Assembly: GCF_015706575.1 (NCBI RefSeq)
Contig: NW_024037062.1
Span: 1,112,811 to 1,176,810 of the forward strand
Direction: 5' to 3'
Length of the DNA: 64,000 nt
From: Patiria miniata
Taxonomy: Eukaryota > Echinodermata > Asteroidea > Valvatida > Asterinidae
Position numbers and translations under genes: made by a program. Under the pieces are notes generated by a model, which saw nothing but the letters and a program-made list of their open reading frames with translations, was not told the origin of the DNA and did not search any database. The stretch's first letter is position 1. Each line of letters starts with the position of its first letter. Shown here piece by piece: positions 1 through 10,504 of the stretch.

Positions 1-52
1 CTGGTTCATATAAATCTATCAACAAGCTTAATCTCCTTCCACCATTGTTTTC

Positions 53-555
53 TTAAAGGGAATACACATCATTTGTTTTTGCTGTAATTTTCAGAAATGG
101 ATGGAATGGGGGGTTGGAAATATATAGCAAATATAGTGACACTGACTTTTTTGAGCGGGGTTTGGGTTCGAAAATGCTATAAAAACCAAGAAAAACTATC
201 ATTTTCCTGTAGTCTGGTTACCTGACTCCATATAAGAAGAAACAGAGCAGTTTACATACATTGGGGAATTGTAAGGTCAGGGAACCAGTCTTGCTGGCTC
301 GTACCCGTTCATAGGTTTGTAATCGATTGCAAACAAGTGCGATGGTCACGGGGCCAGTATTTGGGGAAAAAAGCCAGTTGTTTCCAACGCTGATCGGCCG
401 ATCAGCGTTGGAAATTGATACAAAAATACCACTTTTCTTGAAAATGACAGTATACCAGGTGCACACTGTCATTCACTAACAGTCCAGCAAGGTATTTCAA
501 AATGATTTGGTAGTTTTATTTTTTGATGTTTGCAAATGTTGTATTTTCCCTTTAA
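53..555 (+). mobile_element. TTAA-flanked element, family A, copy 1
   Basis: A complete 503-bp copy bounded by TTAA on both sides. The ends are inverted repeats reading TTAAAGGGAATAYACA inward, followed by a CATTTGC block. An internal perfect 34-bp palindrome (TTTCCAACG to CGTTGGAAA) lies at 381-414. The TTAA target is known for piggyBac and Kolobok transposons; no transposase is present, so this is a non-autonomous copy. Copy 6 at 32,020 is its closest relative in the window, sharing long near-identical stretches. Confidence 0.75.
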
Positions 556-1221
556 TTCCCTCTTCTGCTCAGTTGCACAATAACTCACTGGATAATATTT
601 TCGCATGCCTGTCTCAAACAGCGATGCTATGATAGCTAGCACATCCTCAGCAAGGTTCATCTGGATCTGGTAAAACTATTAAAAATGTCCAACCACCCTA
701 GGGCTCTCTTCATACACTTCCCTGTACCTATATTCTCCATCGTACAGCAAGACGGCTCATTTTCTTGATGAAAACGAAATCATTCCAAAATTGAAGCATG
801 CCGGTGCATCATGAATTTATGATAAAGAAATTAACTACAGGGCTCCGAAGGCGCGTCTTAAAAGAGCGCTGACCGAATTTATTGCCGTATAATAAAACCT
901 GACTAGACACGACATTTATATAATTTGACGTCGCCGATGATGAAATTAATTTTAGCAAAATGTGCTTGGTACTTTTCATTGGGCTCAAGGGATAATTTAA
1001 ACATGTTCTGTGTTCCATTATTATAATTAATAACAATGTCCGAAGTGTCATAAAAACAGACAAAGTCTTCATGGTAATATGTGTCTGGTAATTAGGATAA
1101 CATTACGTCTGATATCGAGAGTCACATGTTCACAACTTTAACGCAGCACACGCCTGCATGCCGCTTCCACGTGAGTATGGTCAATGCAATACGCTGTGAG
1201 CTATCCCTTTATATAGTTCCT
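556..1221. other. Stretch with no recognised gene
   Basis: AT-rich DNA with short chance reading frames on both strands. No splice-bounded coding segment, RNA gene or repeat family was recognised. Confidence 0.5.
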
Positions 1222-1655
1222 GCCAGGGTGACCGTAAGGTACTGGCAGCATTCTGCTAGATGTACTTTCAAAATCTGCTAGATTTAACAAAAATCTACTA
1301 AATCACCTATCATTACACGGAATTCATTATAACCACTTATGCTCACATGCAGTATATAATTTCCTTAAACAAAAGAAATATAAAATTTCCTTTAAAAAAA
1401 TAATTGATTTTTTTTACTGCACGTGTCTATACTGGCATAAGTATTTTACAGTCAGGCAGCTTCAAATTGAAGCTATTTCAAAACTAATCGGCTATATTTT
1501 CAAATCTGCCATATTTTCCCGTCAAATTACCAATTTTACAAAATTCTGCTTGCTCCTTAACGAAATCGATCTGCTAAACTTTCTGTCTCACTAGTTTTTG
1601 TCCCGAAAAATTCTGTCAAATTTAGCCGAAATTCAGCTAAAACGGTCACCCTGGC
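1222..1655. mobile_element. Small inverted-repeat element with CAGGGTGACCGT ends
   Basis: GCCAGGGTGACCGT at 1,222 is matched exactly by its reverse complement ending at 1,655. The roughly 430-bp interior is AT-rich and repeats short CTGCTA-type words, with no coding capacity. The CAGGG start resembles hAT or mariner MITE ends. No clear target-site duplication was seen, so the superfamily stays open. Confidence 0.55.
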
Positions 1656-2790
1656 TCCCGAATTATGTGATGTAGTGAATCTATTATGCGGTGTTGTCAA
1701 TCCATTACGCAGTAACTCCACGTAAATGGGTTGACGACATCACATAATGGACTGACTACATCACATAATGGATTGACTACATCACATAATGGATTGACTA
1801 CATCACATAATGGATTGACTACATCACAAAATAGATTGACATCACATAATGGATTGACGACATCACATAATGAATTGACTACATCACATAATGGCTTGAC
1901 TACATCACATAATAGATTGACGACATCACATAATGGATTGAGAACATCACATAATGGGTTGACGACATCACATAATGGATTGACTACATCACAAAATAGA
2001 TTGACGACATCACATAATGGATTGACGACATCACATAATGGATTGACTACATCACATAATGGATTGACTACATCACATAATGAATTGACTACATCACATA
2101 ATGAATTGACTACATCACATAATGGATTGAGAACATCACATAATGGATTGACTACATCACATAATGGATTGACTACATCACATAATGGATTGACTACATC
2201 ACATAATAGATTGACTACATCACATAAAGGATGGACTACATCACATAATGGATTGACGACATCACATAATGGATTGACTACATCACATAATGAATTGACT
2301 ACATCACATAATGAATTGACTACATCACATAATGGATTGACTACATCACATAATGGATTGACTACATCACATAATGGATTGACTACATCACATAATGGAT
2401 TGACTACATCACATAATAGATTGACTACATCACATAAAGGATGGACTACATCACATAATGGATTGACGACATCACATAATAGATTGACGACATCACATAA
2501 TGAATTGACTACATCACATAATAGATTGACTACATCACATAATGAATTGACTACATCACATAATGGATTGACTACATCAGATAATAGATTGACTACATCA
2601 CATAATGGATTGACTACATCACAAAATAGATTGACGACATCACATAATGAATTGACTACATCACATAATAGATTGACTACATCACATAATAGCTTGACGA
2701 CATCACATAATGGATTGACTACATCACATAATGCATTGACTACGTCACATAATGCATTGACGACATCATCAAATTACGTTTACCCGGTAA
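1656..2790. repeat. 21-bp minisatellite array (about 50 units)
   Basis: A tandem array with unit GATTGACTACATCACATAATG and small variants (CTAC or CGAC; GGA, GAA or AGA). Because the unit is 21 bp, one forward frame stays open for 355 codons as a TTSHNGL heptad repeat; the other forward frames contain stops. Two diverged units in inverted orientation lie just upstream (about 1,660-1,710), separated from the main array by a short spacer. The frame is best read as a by-product of unit length: there is no signal peptide, no domain, and one unit is shortened by 3 bp. A real repetitive protein cannot be excluded without RNA data. Confidence 0.9.
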
Positions 2791-3235
2791 CATCATAAAT
2801 TGGTACGTTTGGCGTTCCATATCCACCGCCGTGCACCCCGCACTGAGGTAATAAGGTGCCAATACAACATTGGCAACGAGAATAAATCGGTAATTCAAAT
2901 GAAGTATCATTTTTTTGGAACATTTTTTCGGCGTTTGTTGAGAAAAACAAATTTCGTTGACAAGTATTTAATGAACGATGTATCTTCGCGTTTGCTGAGA
3001 GATATCTTATGAGGCCACACTCGTCAAAACCAATGACATGTTGTTAATATATTTTGTTGGTTTAGATATGTACATGTTTGAGAATTTTTCATAATTACAT
3101 AGTGCTGTAAGTAATAAAGAAGCTGTTAAAATTATCCATAAAGTGTACAGCGTTTTTTGGTACATGAAAATTGATTCGCCAAAGATAACAACCATTGTCA
3201 GCCTAAATTGCGTTAATACTGCCAATCAGGTCAAA
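2791..3235. other. Stretch with no recognised gene
   Basis: AT-rich DNA between the minisatellite and the GTACGCG element. Short reading frames only, none with recognisable domains or splice context. Confidence 0.5.
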
Positions 3236-3252
3236 CTGTTGGAAACAGGTCA

Positions 3253-3343
3253 ACTCGTACGCGAACCAACTCGTACGCGAGTCAACTCGTACGCGGATTG
3301 GTCAACTCGTACGCGAGACAACTCGTACGCGGGCCATTTTAGG
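3253..3343 (+). repeat. Left subterminal array, CAACTCGTACGCG units
   Basis: Five copies of CAACTCGTACGCG spaced at about 15-20 bp. This is the mirror image of the array at 4,441-4,590. Confidence 0.8.
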
Positions 3344-3481
3344 AGTGGTTTCGAGGATTGGGTTGGCATGGTTGGTAAGAATTTGGGAATAGTGTGACGG
3401 GCAGTCCGTAGTTCAATGTGTGACCGTTGTGTGTGATTGGGAGTGAGAGAATAGACAATTGCACTAACTGAAAACACAATC

Positions 3482-3501
3482 GGTCCTTTTCAGGGCCACC
3501 A
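3482..3501 (+). promoter_or_regulatory. Histone-mRNA-type 3' stem-loop motif
   Basis: GGTCCTTTTCAGGGCC followed by ACCA fits the metazoan histone 3' stem-loop consensus: a 6-bp stem with one U-G pair, loop UUUC, and ACCA tail. In replication-dependent histone mRNAs this element is bound by SLBP and directs cleavage without polyadenylation. No histone reading frame lies upstream, and no purine-rich downstream element of the CAAGAAAGA type is visible. It overlaps the first of three roughly 180-bp tandem units; the other two units do not preserve it. It may be a captured or coincidental motif. Confidence 0.4.
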
Positions 3502-4006
3502 CGCATTTGCAGTGATATTAAATAAAATTCAATTTTTTTAAAATAAATCAAATTCACCTCCCCATTGTTTTATTTTACAAAATATAATTTGGAGACATAA
3601 TAATTAGGACTAAAAATTATCGGACCAAAGCTAAAAATTAATTTTCGGATCCAAGAAAAAAAAAATATTTTTAGGGCAACCTCGAATTTCTGGTGAAATT
3701 AAATAAAATTCTAATTTTAAAAAATCAATGAAATTCACCTCCCCATTGTTTTAATTTACAAAATATAATTTGGATACTGAATAATTAGGACTAAAAAATT
3801 ATCGGACCCAAGCAAAAAATTAATTTTCTGACCCAAGAAAATCGCATTTGACGGCAAGAAACCTCGCATTTCCGGTGAAATTATATAAAATTATGATTTT
3901 AACAAAAAATGAAAAAATCAACTCCCCATTTTTTCTTTTTTTACAAAATATTATTTGGATATATAATAATTAGGACTAAAAAACTATCTGAACCAAGCAA
4001 AAAACT
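3493..4006. repeat. Three tandem copies of a roughly 180-bp AT-rich unit
   Basis: Units begin near 3,493, 3,672 and 3,855. Each contains an ACCWCGCATTT-like start, CACCTCCCCATTGTTTT (diverged in the third), ACAAAATATAATTTGG and AATTAGGACTAAAAA in the same order. They form the core of the element bounded by the GTACGCG arrays. Confidence 0.8.
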
Positions 4007-4440
4007 GGCGGACACTGTCCGTACAACTGTATAAGCATGCGTGATGCTATATTCCTTTTTTTTATAGTAGCTCCTTTTTATACAATAGACCTCGCAAATA
4101 TCGGTGTTTTCTTGTCATTTTACTTGTCTAACCAACCAGCAATTGTACCGCGGCATACACAGGTTACAGCGATTCAATCATGCATTCTTTATACACAGTG
4201 CGCGGTGCGGCGGGAACCAATCATACTGGTTATCGCGAAGACAACTTCCCAATCAATCAAGCGAACTTGTAAAAAAACAAACAAACGCAGAATTCTTCTA
4301 CTGTAAGTAGCACTGGCGGATTCAAAAATCAACTACATTTAATTTGAAAATCTCCACCTTTCAGAAAAGGTAAAATTATGCCGACCTACCGTACCGAACC
4401 TAATTTCATCTGTCCATGTGAGCTAAACCAATCGTCTAAA

Positions 4441-4590
4441 CTCACGCGTACGAGTTGGTCCGCGTACGAGTTGGTCCGCGTACGAGTCGGTCCGCGTACG
4501 AGTCGGTCCGCGTACGAGTCGGTTCGCGTACGAATTGACCCGCGTACGAGTTGGTCGCGTACGAGTTGGTTCGCGTACGAGTTGACCTGT
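4441..4590 (-). repeat. Right subterminal array, CGCGTACGAGTTGG units
   Basis: About nine units of CGCGTACGAGTYGGTC in the orientation opposite to the left array. Frames crossing it give Arg/Thr/Ser-rich peptides that are not credible proteins. Confidence 0.8.
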
Positions 4591-4726
4591 ATTCCAACTG
4601 TTGAGCGTCACTTCCAACAGAAGGCGTTGGCAGTATCGAAAGTGACCGGCTGTCGATACAGCCCAAATAACAGCTTCTTCGTAATATAAATTCATTTAAG
4701 TAAGTAAGGGCTAATAATGTAACAAC

Positions 4727-5278
4727 ATGGCGATTAATATCAACAAAGCTTCATCCGAAGAACTAACCACTCTTCCTGGGATAGGGTTAAAATTTGCTCA
4801 GATTATAACTACTGTCGGAAACGAAAAGGGCAATGTAACGATAGACGACTTCCATGAAACACCACCCCTTCAATCCAAACTACATGAATTGTCAGAAAAA
4901 GGGTTAATAACCGTTGAATACACTGATACGGAAAATGGCAATGAGTCACCCAAACCAGAAATCAAACCCGACCCAAATATTGCTCTACTGGCTAATCAAA
5001 TGAGTACGTTGATCAAAGTTGTAGAAGCTAATACACAACAAGTTACGAAGGCCATGCACACCCTTTGCACAAGAAGTGACGAGTTTGAAACCAAAATGGT
5101 GGCCCTTTTACAAGGAAAGCCAACAGCAAAACCAGAAAAGCAAGCTACGCAATTTGCACAAACAAAAGAACTGACTGGGGATGCCACAATTGATGCAACG
5201 CTGAAAGCCATAGGGGACAAAGCCCCGCCTATACCCGCTTATATTCTCAATGCAACGCATACCAATGGTGAAATTTGA
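4727..5278 (+). CDS. 183-aa reading frame with N-terminal helix-hairpin-helix motif
   Basis: Starts at an ATG followed by ININKASSEELTTLPGIG, a helix-hairpin-helix motif as in ComEA-type DNA-binding domains (residues 3-25: the NINKA start, the LPGIG hairpin, then a second helix). Residues 70-85 are Pro/Asp-rich, 85-120 look helical and possibly coiled coil, and the C-terminal part is Lys/Gln/Thr-rich. The frame is open from ATG to stop. In metazoans such short HhH-plus-coil proteins occur in gene-regulatory proteins and in the leading (gag-like) region of some retroelements, so a fossil element fragment is one reading. No protease, polymerase or zinc-knuckle region was recognised nearby. It lies just outside the GTACGCG element and could also be part of an unrelated insertion. 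Confidence 0.45.
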   Translation: MAININKASSEELTTLPGIGLKFAQIITTVGNEKGNVTIDDFHETPPLQSKLHELSEKGLITVEYTDTENGNESPKPEIKPDPNIALLANQMSTLIKVVEANTQQVTKAMHTLCTRSDEFETKMVALLQGKPTAKPEKQATQFAQTKELTGDATIDATLKAIGDKAPPIPAYILNATHTNGEI

Positions 5279-5520
5279 TCTTAAGTACGTTAAGGCGTTG
5301 ATCTTAAGTACGCGAAGTATGCACAAGCCGAACAAAAGCCATTCATGGCTCACTATACTAATCCGCCCATTGTCTCTCAGCCCTCTGGACAGCACACTGA
5401 CCATAAACAAAAGAATCCTGCGCCACAACAATACTGAAAAAGAAATCTTGGAAATAGCACTTTGGGTTGCTGAGAAAATGGTCATTTTTCATCATGTATA
5501 CACCAAAAAAGTACCACAGT

Positions 5521-5615
5521 AAGGGGCCATTCGGAATTTTCAATGTTTTAAAATTTCGATCTTTTTTCCAAATTGTGGGTGGGTGGGTCAAGCTAAATAA
5601 TTGAAAATCGAAATT
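5521..5615 (+). repeat. Dispersed repeat with GGTGGGTGGGTC block, copy 1
   Basis: Begins GGGGCCATTCGGAATTTTC, passes TTTTAAAATTTCGA and ends at the GGGTGGGTGGGTCAAG block. An inverted copy lies at 9,023-9,113. No terminal repeats or target duplication were identified. Confidence 0.6.
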
Positions 5616-5746
5616 CACTTTCCATGGAAAAAAGAAAAAAAACGAAAAAAACAAAGATAGATCTTTTGACTTGTCTGAACTACGCGCAAGCGTTCCGATA
5701 TCGCGATGCGTGTTTCTTTTCCAACTTCGTCCCCTGTATGTACTGT

Positions 5747-5917
5747 CAGTGGCGTAGCCAGGAATTTTTCAGTGGGGGGGGGAACATTTCATGGGGGCGT
5801 CATGTAGATCAATGATAATTTTTTTAGAAACTCAAAATCTCAGTGGGGGAGGCGACTGGGGGGGGGCTGTCGCCCCCTACGCCCCCCCCCCCCCCCCCCC
5901 CCGTGGCTACGCCACTG
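5747..5917. mobile_element. MITE with CAGTGGCGTAGCCA ends
   Basis: CAGTGGCGTAGCCA at 5,747 is matched by TGGCTACGCCACTG ending at 5,917. The interior is G- and C-homopolymer-rich. The CAGTGG start is typical of short non-autonomous hAT elements, but no convincing 8-bp duplication flanks this copy. Confidence 0.7.
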
Positions 5918-8266
5918 CAGGTCATACAGTTAAAGTTTATGTTAACTTGTATGAAAAGTCAAAGAAAAGTAACTCCCTTGATTTATTTGACACCAAGTTT
6001 GTGTTAACTTGCCGGTAACGCCCTAAAAAAATTATCCAGACAAATATGCTTATTTTGTAACATTTTCTGTTCGTCTGTCGGTCTTCTATGTTTACTTTTA
6101 GGTACCTTCAATGGTACTATGTTTAATTAACCTGTTCATTTGTGTAATTAAACTAATAACGCACATTATAGTTGCCAAATATGGCACTAACAAGTTTGAG
6201 GTCGGCAATTTCCTCTTTAAAAATCTGGGTACGTCTGGTTACCGTACACACAATTGTCCTGGAAATTTCTCACTGTGTCACACAGCTCCAAAGGTGTCGA
6301 ATGTTTGGCTGTTCTCATTATGCACCCTCCCGCTGATGTTTATGGCATGTTAACGCAATTTGGCGGGAGGAAGCACGCGAGATGGTTCGGAATAAATCAG
6401 GTGTTTGTGCCGTCTGGGTCTGCCGGGTTCATTCTTTAATTATAATATCAATGCCGTTGCCATGGGGATGAACCCACTTTATGATTACGTGAACTTGGGC
6501 TTTTGTTCGTCATAAATATTGCCAACTTGTATGCCTATTGCTCATCGAGGGTAGTTTCCCTAACCTTTTTGGCTGCTATTTTGAACCACATCACGCCAGA
6601 GTAAACAGACCTCTCTATGGCCAGGCTATCATGGCTGAACATACACGGAAATGGAACACTGTAAATGAAACGAAATATTCCCCATGAACTTGTGATTTCC
6701 AATTATTTTATTTCCTCAATCAAATTTGTGGTTGGCTTTTCAGAGCCAGCATTAGTCCACGATCAATTAGGGCCTAAAAAGCGATATTAAATGCTCCGTT
6801 TTGTTCCACAACATTTTGTTGATCATCGTTTTGCGTAGTCTGGTTCCCAGACCAAAAGGTTCCGACTATTCCTGATGAATCTTAGGTCAGGTAGCCTCCG
6901 GTAATACAATGTATTACAATTTACATCACGTGACTAAAACGGGAGGAATTCTTTCCGAAAGTGTCCGAAGTTTGCCGAATTCATTTCGTCGACAATCGGA
7001 TAGTGTCAGAGTATTTCCGAGTATAATATATGTTTTATTAACTGCTAATTGCTTATTAAAAATAAAAAAAATAGTTGATAATTAATATCCATTGCTTTTA
7101 TTTAGAAAACTTGAAATTCAACGACGATTTTGCACTCGGATCGTATACGAGGGGCGAACTTTTTGCTGCGTCGTGCACTAGTTTGAATTTGACGACCGTT
7201 ACCGGCATTTTCCAAAACGCGGCGTGGTCTCAATTCGGCTCCGCCTGCTAACAGTGCTGTTTGGGTGTCCAACTTTGAAGATTCCAGGTTAAAATTAGTC
7301 AATGTTTTTTTACAGAAGTATTAAACTGTATGATATATGAAGCAAGCGATTTATTTTTAAAACAATTATCGGAACATTAAAAGCTTTATGTGATAAAGCG
7401 AATTCGGAAACGAAGTCGAGCTTTGAAAAAGGGCCGTCAATGTCGTCATGTTTCTGGAAGTAAAGACAAGTAATAAAACGCAGTTTTAGGAATTCCTTTT
7501 AAACGTTTATAATTATTTGCGACAAACCATAAGCAGTCTTAGGTTGACATACACTGAAAAAAATATACATGAAATTCTTCAGTCTTTAGTAAAGATCTAA
7601 ACCCCAGTCTAGTTAGAAAGATAAGCATCACGGACTTCTTTCGACTTCAAAAAAAAAACGTTTAAAAAAGTTTTCACTGAAAGAATACTTCTCTGTGCTT
7701 GTAGGGAAAAATTTGCGTTGATTTCAGATGACAGATAAATAAATGGGAGGCGTATGAAATGCAACAATTCTTAGCACAGGCTGTAGTGGAGAAAAGTGCT
7801 AAACAGCGTCGTTGTATTGTGAACATATAAAAGCATTCAAGTCGCGTTCTTGCACACTTTCTGCAAGTCGTCATAGATATCCTTGAACCACTGCCCCTGC
7901 TTTGCATAACACTTAGTGAGTGCACATGAGTGAACGATTCGACTTTTATTCAAAGAAATTTCTATGTACAGTCACCAGACTCTATTCAGTAAAGCCCCCG
8001 TCAAAACGAAAGTAAACAATCCACGTGCATAACGCACGGCTACACCATAGTACAGTGTGGCAGGGACACCAACAAGTAACGCAACAACTAAAATATTTTT
8101 AAAAAATTGATAAATATTCTGATTGAATTTCGTTAAAAGATACTTGTTGGTGAGGTATCACATATTCTAGCAAATTGATAAAAATGTACAATATTACAAT
8201 ACATGTATGCAATTTTGAGGGAAATGGTCAAAATACTGTACAAATAATTTCACTTGATCATATTCA
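5918..8266. other. 2.3 kb with no recognised gene
   Basis: AT-rich with short chance frames. The minus-strand frame at 7,102-7,302 and the plus frame at 6,111-6,353 have no recognisable domain or clear splice context. Nothing else identified. Confidence 0.45.
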
Positions 8267-8508
8267 CATGGACGTCGCGAGGGGGGACAAGGGGGGGGGC
8301 ACTTGCCGCACAAAAGCCGCACAAAAAAAAGGAAGAAAAAAAAAAAAAAAGAGGCGCGAAGACACAGAGGTGTAAATTTATTGAGTTGGGGGGGGATGTC
8401 CCTGCCCCCCTCTAAAACTGATAAATCGAGAATGTGTTGAGAAATACAAGCATTTTTTGGCAAAACAAATTTTGCCCCCCTCTAGAAAAAATCCTGGCGA
8501 CGCCCATG
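8267..8508. mobile_element. hAT-type MITE with perfect 8-bp duplication
   Basis: CATGGACGTCGCGAGG at the left pairs with CCTGGCGACGCCCATG at the right with a few mismatches. The 242-bp insert is flanked on both sides by CATATTCA (8,259-8,266 and 8,509-8,516), a perfect 8-bp target-site duplication as made by hAT transposases. The interior is G- and A-rich with no coding. Confidence 0.8.
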
Positions 8509-8684
8509 CATATTCATAATACACAAACCGACAATTTTCATTTTCAGACGAGAAATGAAACATGTACGTCATGTAGGCCTACGTGTATCCAATCGCTATA
8601 AAACTGGACTATTCAACCACTTGACTCCAAGACTACAAGGACCGCAGCCTGTGATGTGATGTCTGCCTAAACCTGATGTTTCCT

Positions 8685-8736
8685 TTCGCTCGTACCCCCC
8701 GCCCTGCAAACAGGGCGGGGGGGGTGTTACGAGCGA
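8685..8736. repeat. GC-rich hairpin (about 23-bp arms)
   Basis: The left arm TTCGCTCGTACCCCCCGCC.. and the right arm ..GGCGGG..TTACGAGCGAA are complementary around the loop CAAA, with small length differences in the G run. It is either a tiny foldback insert or a structural palindrome. Confidence 0.7.
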
Positions 8737-8956
8737 ATTTGTTTCTCAGCTACCTCACGTGACAGGCACAACCTCGTATGTCACATGTCATCCACCTCAT
8801 CCAGAAAACGACAAAAACACGGTCATCTTTGTTGCTTCCAAAACTGCAACCTGTCATTCCCAACAGCATATCAGCTGGCAAAACACAAGAAAACTGAAGG
8901 TCACCAGTGCAAAAGAGGAAGACCGACAACTTCACGCCATCACTGAACTAGACACA

Positions 8957-9010
8957 CATGTACATGGTGTTCAAGTACATGTACATGTAAGTGCATGTAC
9001 ATGTACATGT
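8957..9010. repeat. ACATGTAC-rich cluster
   Basis: Several overlapping copies of the palindromic word ACATGTAC. The same word recurs across the window, for example at 20,760-20,870, 28,330-28,390, 54,450-54,490 and 63,091-63,205. Confidence 0.8.
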
Positions 9011-9022
9011 TCAGTTTTTTAT

Positions 9023-9113
9023 TAATCGAAATTAGGGGTGGGTGGGTGGGTCAAAATAATTTGGAAAAAAAGTCGAAATTTTAAAACATTGAAAATTCTG
9101 AATGGCCCCTAAG
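9023..9113 (-). repeat. Dispersed repeat with GGTGGGTGGGTC block, copy 2
   Basis: Inverted relative of the repeat at 5,521-5,615, sharing the GGGTGGGTGGGTC, TTTTCCAAAT-type and GGGGCCATTC blocks. Confidence 0.6.
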
Positions 9114-9320
9114 GGATTTTCACTGTATTTTGTGCATGTCCTAATCCTTACAAACAACACGGCACAAGAGTACAAATGCATTTGATGGAAATACCTTTTA
9201 TTTTCCACTGGAACATGTATCTCATCCTTTTTAGTCCTAGTGTAAACCCTTTCAGCATCATAATATGTCAAAATACCAAAGGAATTGCACAAATGAAGGA
9301 TAATTGCATCAGTGTTGGAG

Positions 9321-9444
9321 CAAAGGCTTTGACCCTCAAGGCCAAGGCCAAGGCTTTGAACCTCAAGGCCAAGGCCAAGGCTTTGACCCTCAAGCCTCGA
9401 GGCCAAGGCCAAGGCTTAACCCTCAAGGCCAAGGCCAAGGCCCT
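9321..9444. repeat. GGCCAAGGCCAAGG minisatellite, block 1
   Basis: Irregular tandem units of CTCAAGGCCAAGGCCAAGG with spacer CTTTGACC. Frames here read Lys/Ala/Leu repeats and are not proteins. A sister block lies at 10,388-10,504. Confidence 0.85.
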
Positions 9445-9506
9445 GTTTTATGAAATGACCACTAATATAGAACTAATTATAGTCACATGAGTGACACATC
9501 ATCACG

Positions 9507-9807
9507 CAAGGGCGGATCCAGAACACAATTTGCGGGGGGGGGGCAAAGAAATTTTGGTCCCCCCAAAAAAGTGGGTCAAAAAATTACGGCTTGGGCTTCG
9601 GGGCCCGCTTAAGGGTACCGAAAAAAAATTTGGATTCGAGATGCTCTGTGGTGCGATTTGAGGCAATTTCTGACCATTTTAACTGATGTTTTTTGAGGAA
9701 AAGATGGTGGTGTACTCATTGCCTGCCTTTATCACGACGTCGCATAAAAAAGGGGTTTTTTGGGGGGGGGGGGGCATGGCCCCTTTTGGCCCCCTGGATC
9801 CGCCCTT
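9507..9807. mobile_element. MITE with AAGGGCGGATCCAG ends and 9-bp duplication, copy 1
   Basis: CAAGGGCGGATCCAG at 9,507 and CTGGATCCGCCCTT ending at 9,807 are inverted repeats. ATCATCACG flanks the insert on both sides (9,498-9,506 and 9,808-9,816), a perfect 9-bp duplication as made by Mutator-like transposases. The interior shares GATGCTCTGTGGTGCGAT and GATGGTGGTGTACTCATTG with the copy at 46,514-46,788. Confidence 0.8.
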
Positions 9808-9816
9808 ATCATCACG

Positions 9817-10387
9817 AATTGCTCGTTACGAAGAACAACATTTCTTTACTTGCAATCAACATGCTCGCATAGGCCTACACCGTTTTGTGACTGCATTGTA
9901 TCTATTAAAGTATAAGTTCAGGTCTTCAATATGGTTTAACTAAACAAAATAATGATTTACTTCTATATTGACACACAATTCTCCCAAGTGTAACAAAAGG
10001 GGGATTCAAGAAACTGATTTGGGAAATTTTTATTTGCTGGCCCAACATGGTCAGAAATATCAGCATTATCTAAAACAGATACATGCAAATCTTTAGCACT
10101 TATCAGGGATACATATACAACCAATCAGATCTATTCCATAGTTATATGCAATTAAAGTGATCATCTCATTAGCCCCACAAGTGTACGGAATATTTTTGCA
10201 GCAAATCTACTACAATGGTAACAAAATGTGATGCTACAAAAGTGGAAGTGTGCCCAACACACAAATCTATAGGGTGCTTCCCTCCTCCATGGTAATACGA
10301 TTAAAATGGTAACAGCAAAATTTCGAACAGATTTATCTGGAAAATGAAAAAATCTATGGGCCTTGAAGAGCCTTGACTCAAAATTGC
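9817..10387. other. Stretch with no recognised gene
   Basis: Upstream flank of the small membrane-protein gene. No exon, promoter motif or repeat family was recognised. Confidence 0.4.
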
Positions 10388-10504
10388 AAGGCCCTGAACC
10401 CTCAAGGCCAAGGCCAAGGCCAAGGCTTTTGCCCTCAAGCCTCGAGGCCAAGGCCAAGGCCGTAAAATCCAGCCTTAAGGCAGCCTTAAGGCCAAGGCCC
10501 AGCA
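10388..10504. repeat. GGCCAAGGCCAAGG minisatellite, block 2
   Basis: Same irregular unit and orientation as the block at 9,321-9,444, ending about 190 bp upstream of a start codon. Confidence 0.85.

Larger units (their letters stand above)
3236..4600. mobile_element. 1.4-kb element bounded by inverted GTACGCG arrays
   Basis: Both ends carry the same sequence in opposite orientation: CTGTTGGAAACAGGTC at the left and its near reverse complement ending at 4,600, a 17-bp end with a few differences. Inside each end is a short tandem array of a roughly 15-bp unit containing CAACTCGTACGCG (3,253-3,343 and 4,441-4,590). Subterminal arrays of this kind often serve as transposase-binding sites in DNA transposons. 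The interior has three diverged copies of a roughly 180-bp AT-rich unit and no transposase frame. The superfamily is unknown and no target duplication was established. Confidence 0.55.

Noticed and set aside
1731-2790. CRISPR array
   Set aside because: Units are directly adjacent with no unique spacers, in a eukaryotic setting.
1731-2798. 355-codon forward reading frame as a structural-protein gene
   Set aside because: It coincides with a 21-bp minisatellite; openness follows from unit length being a multiple of three. No signal peptide, flanking exon or domain.
9176-9490. Lys/Ala/Leu-rich frame over the GGCCAAGG array
   Set aside because: Low-complexity translation of a minisatellite with irregular unit lengths.
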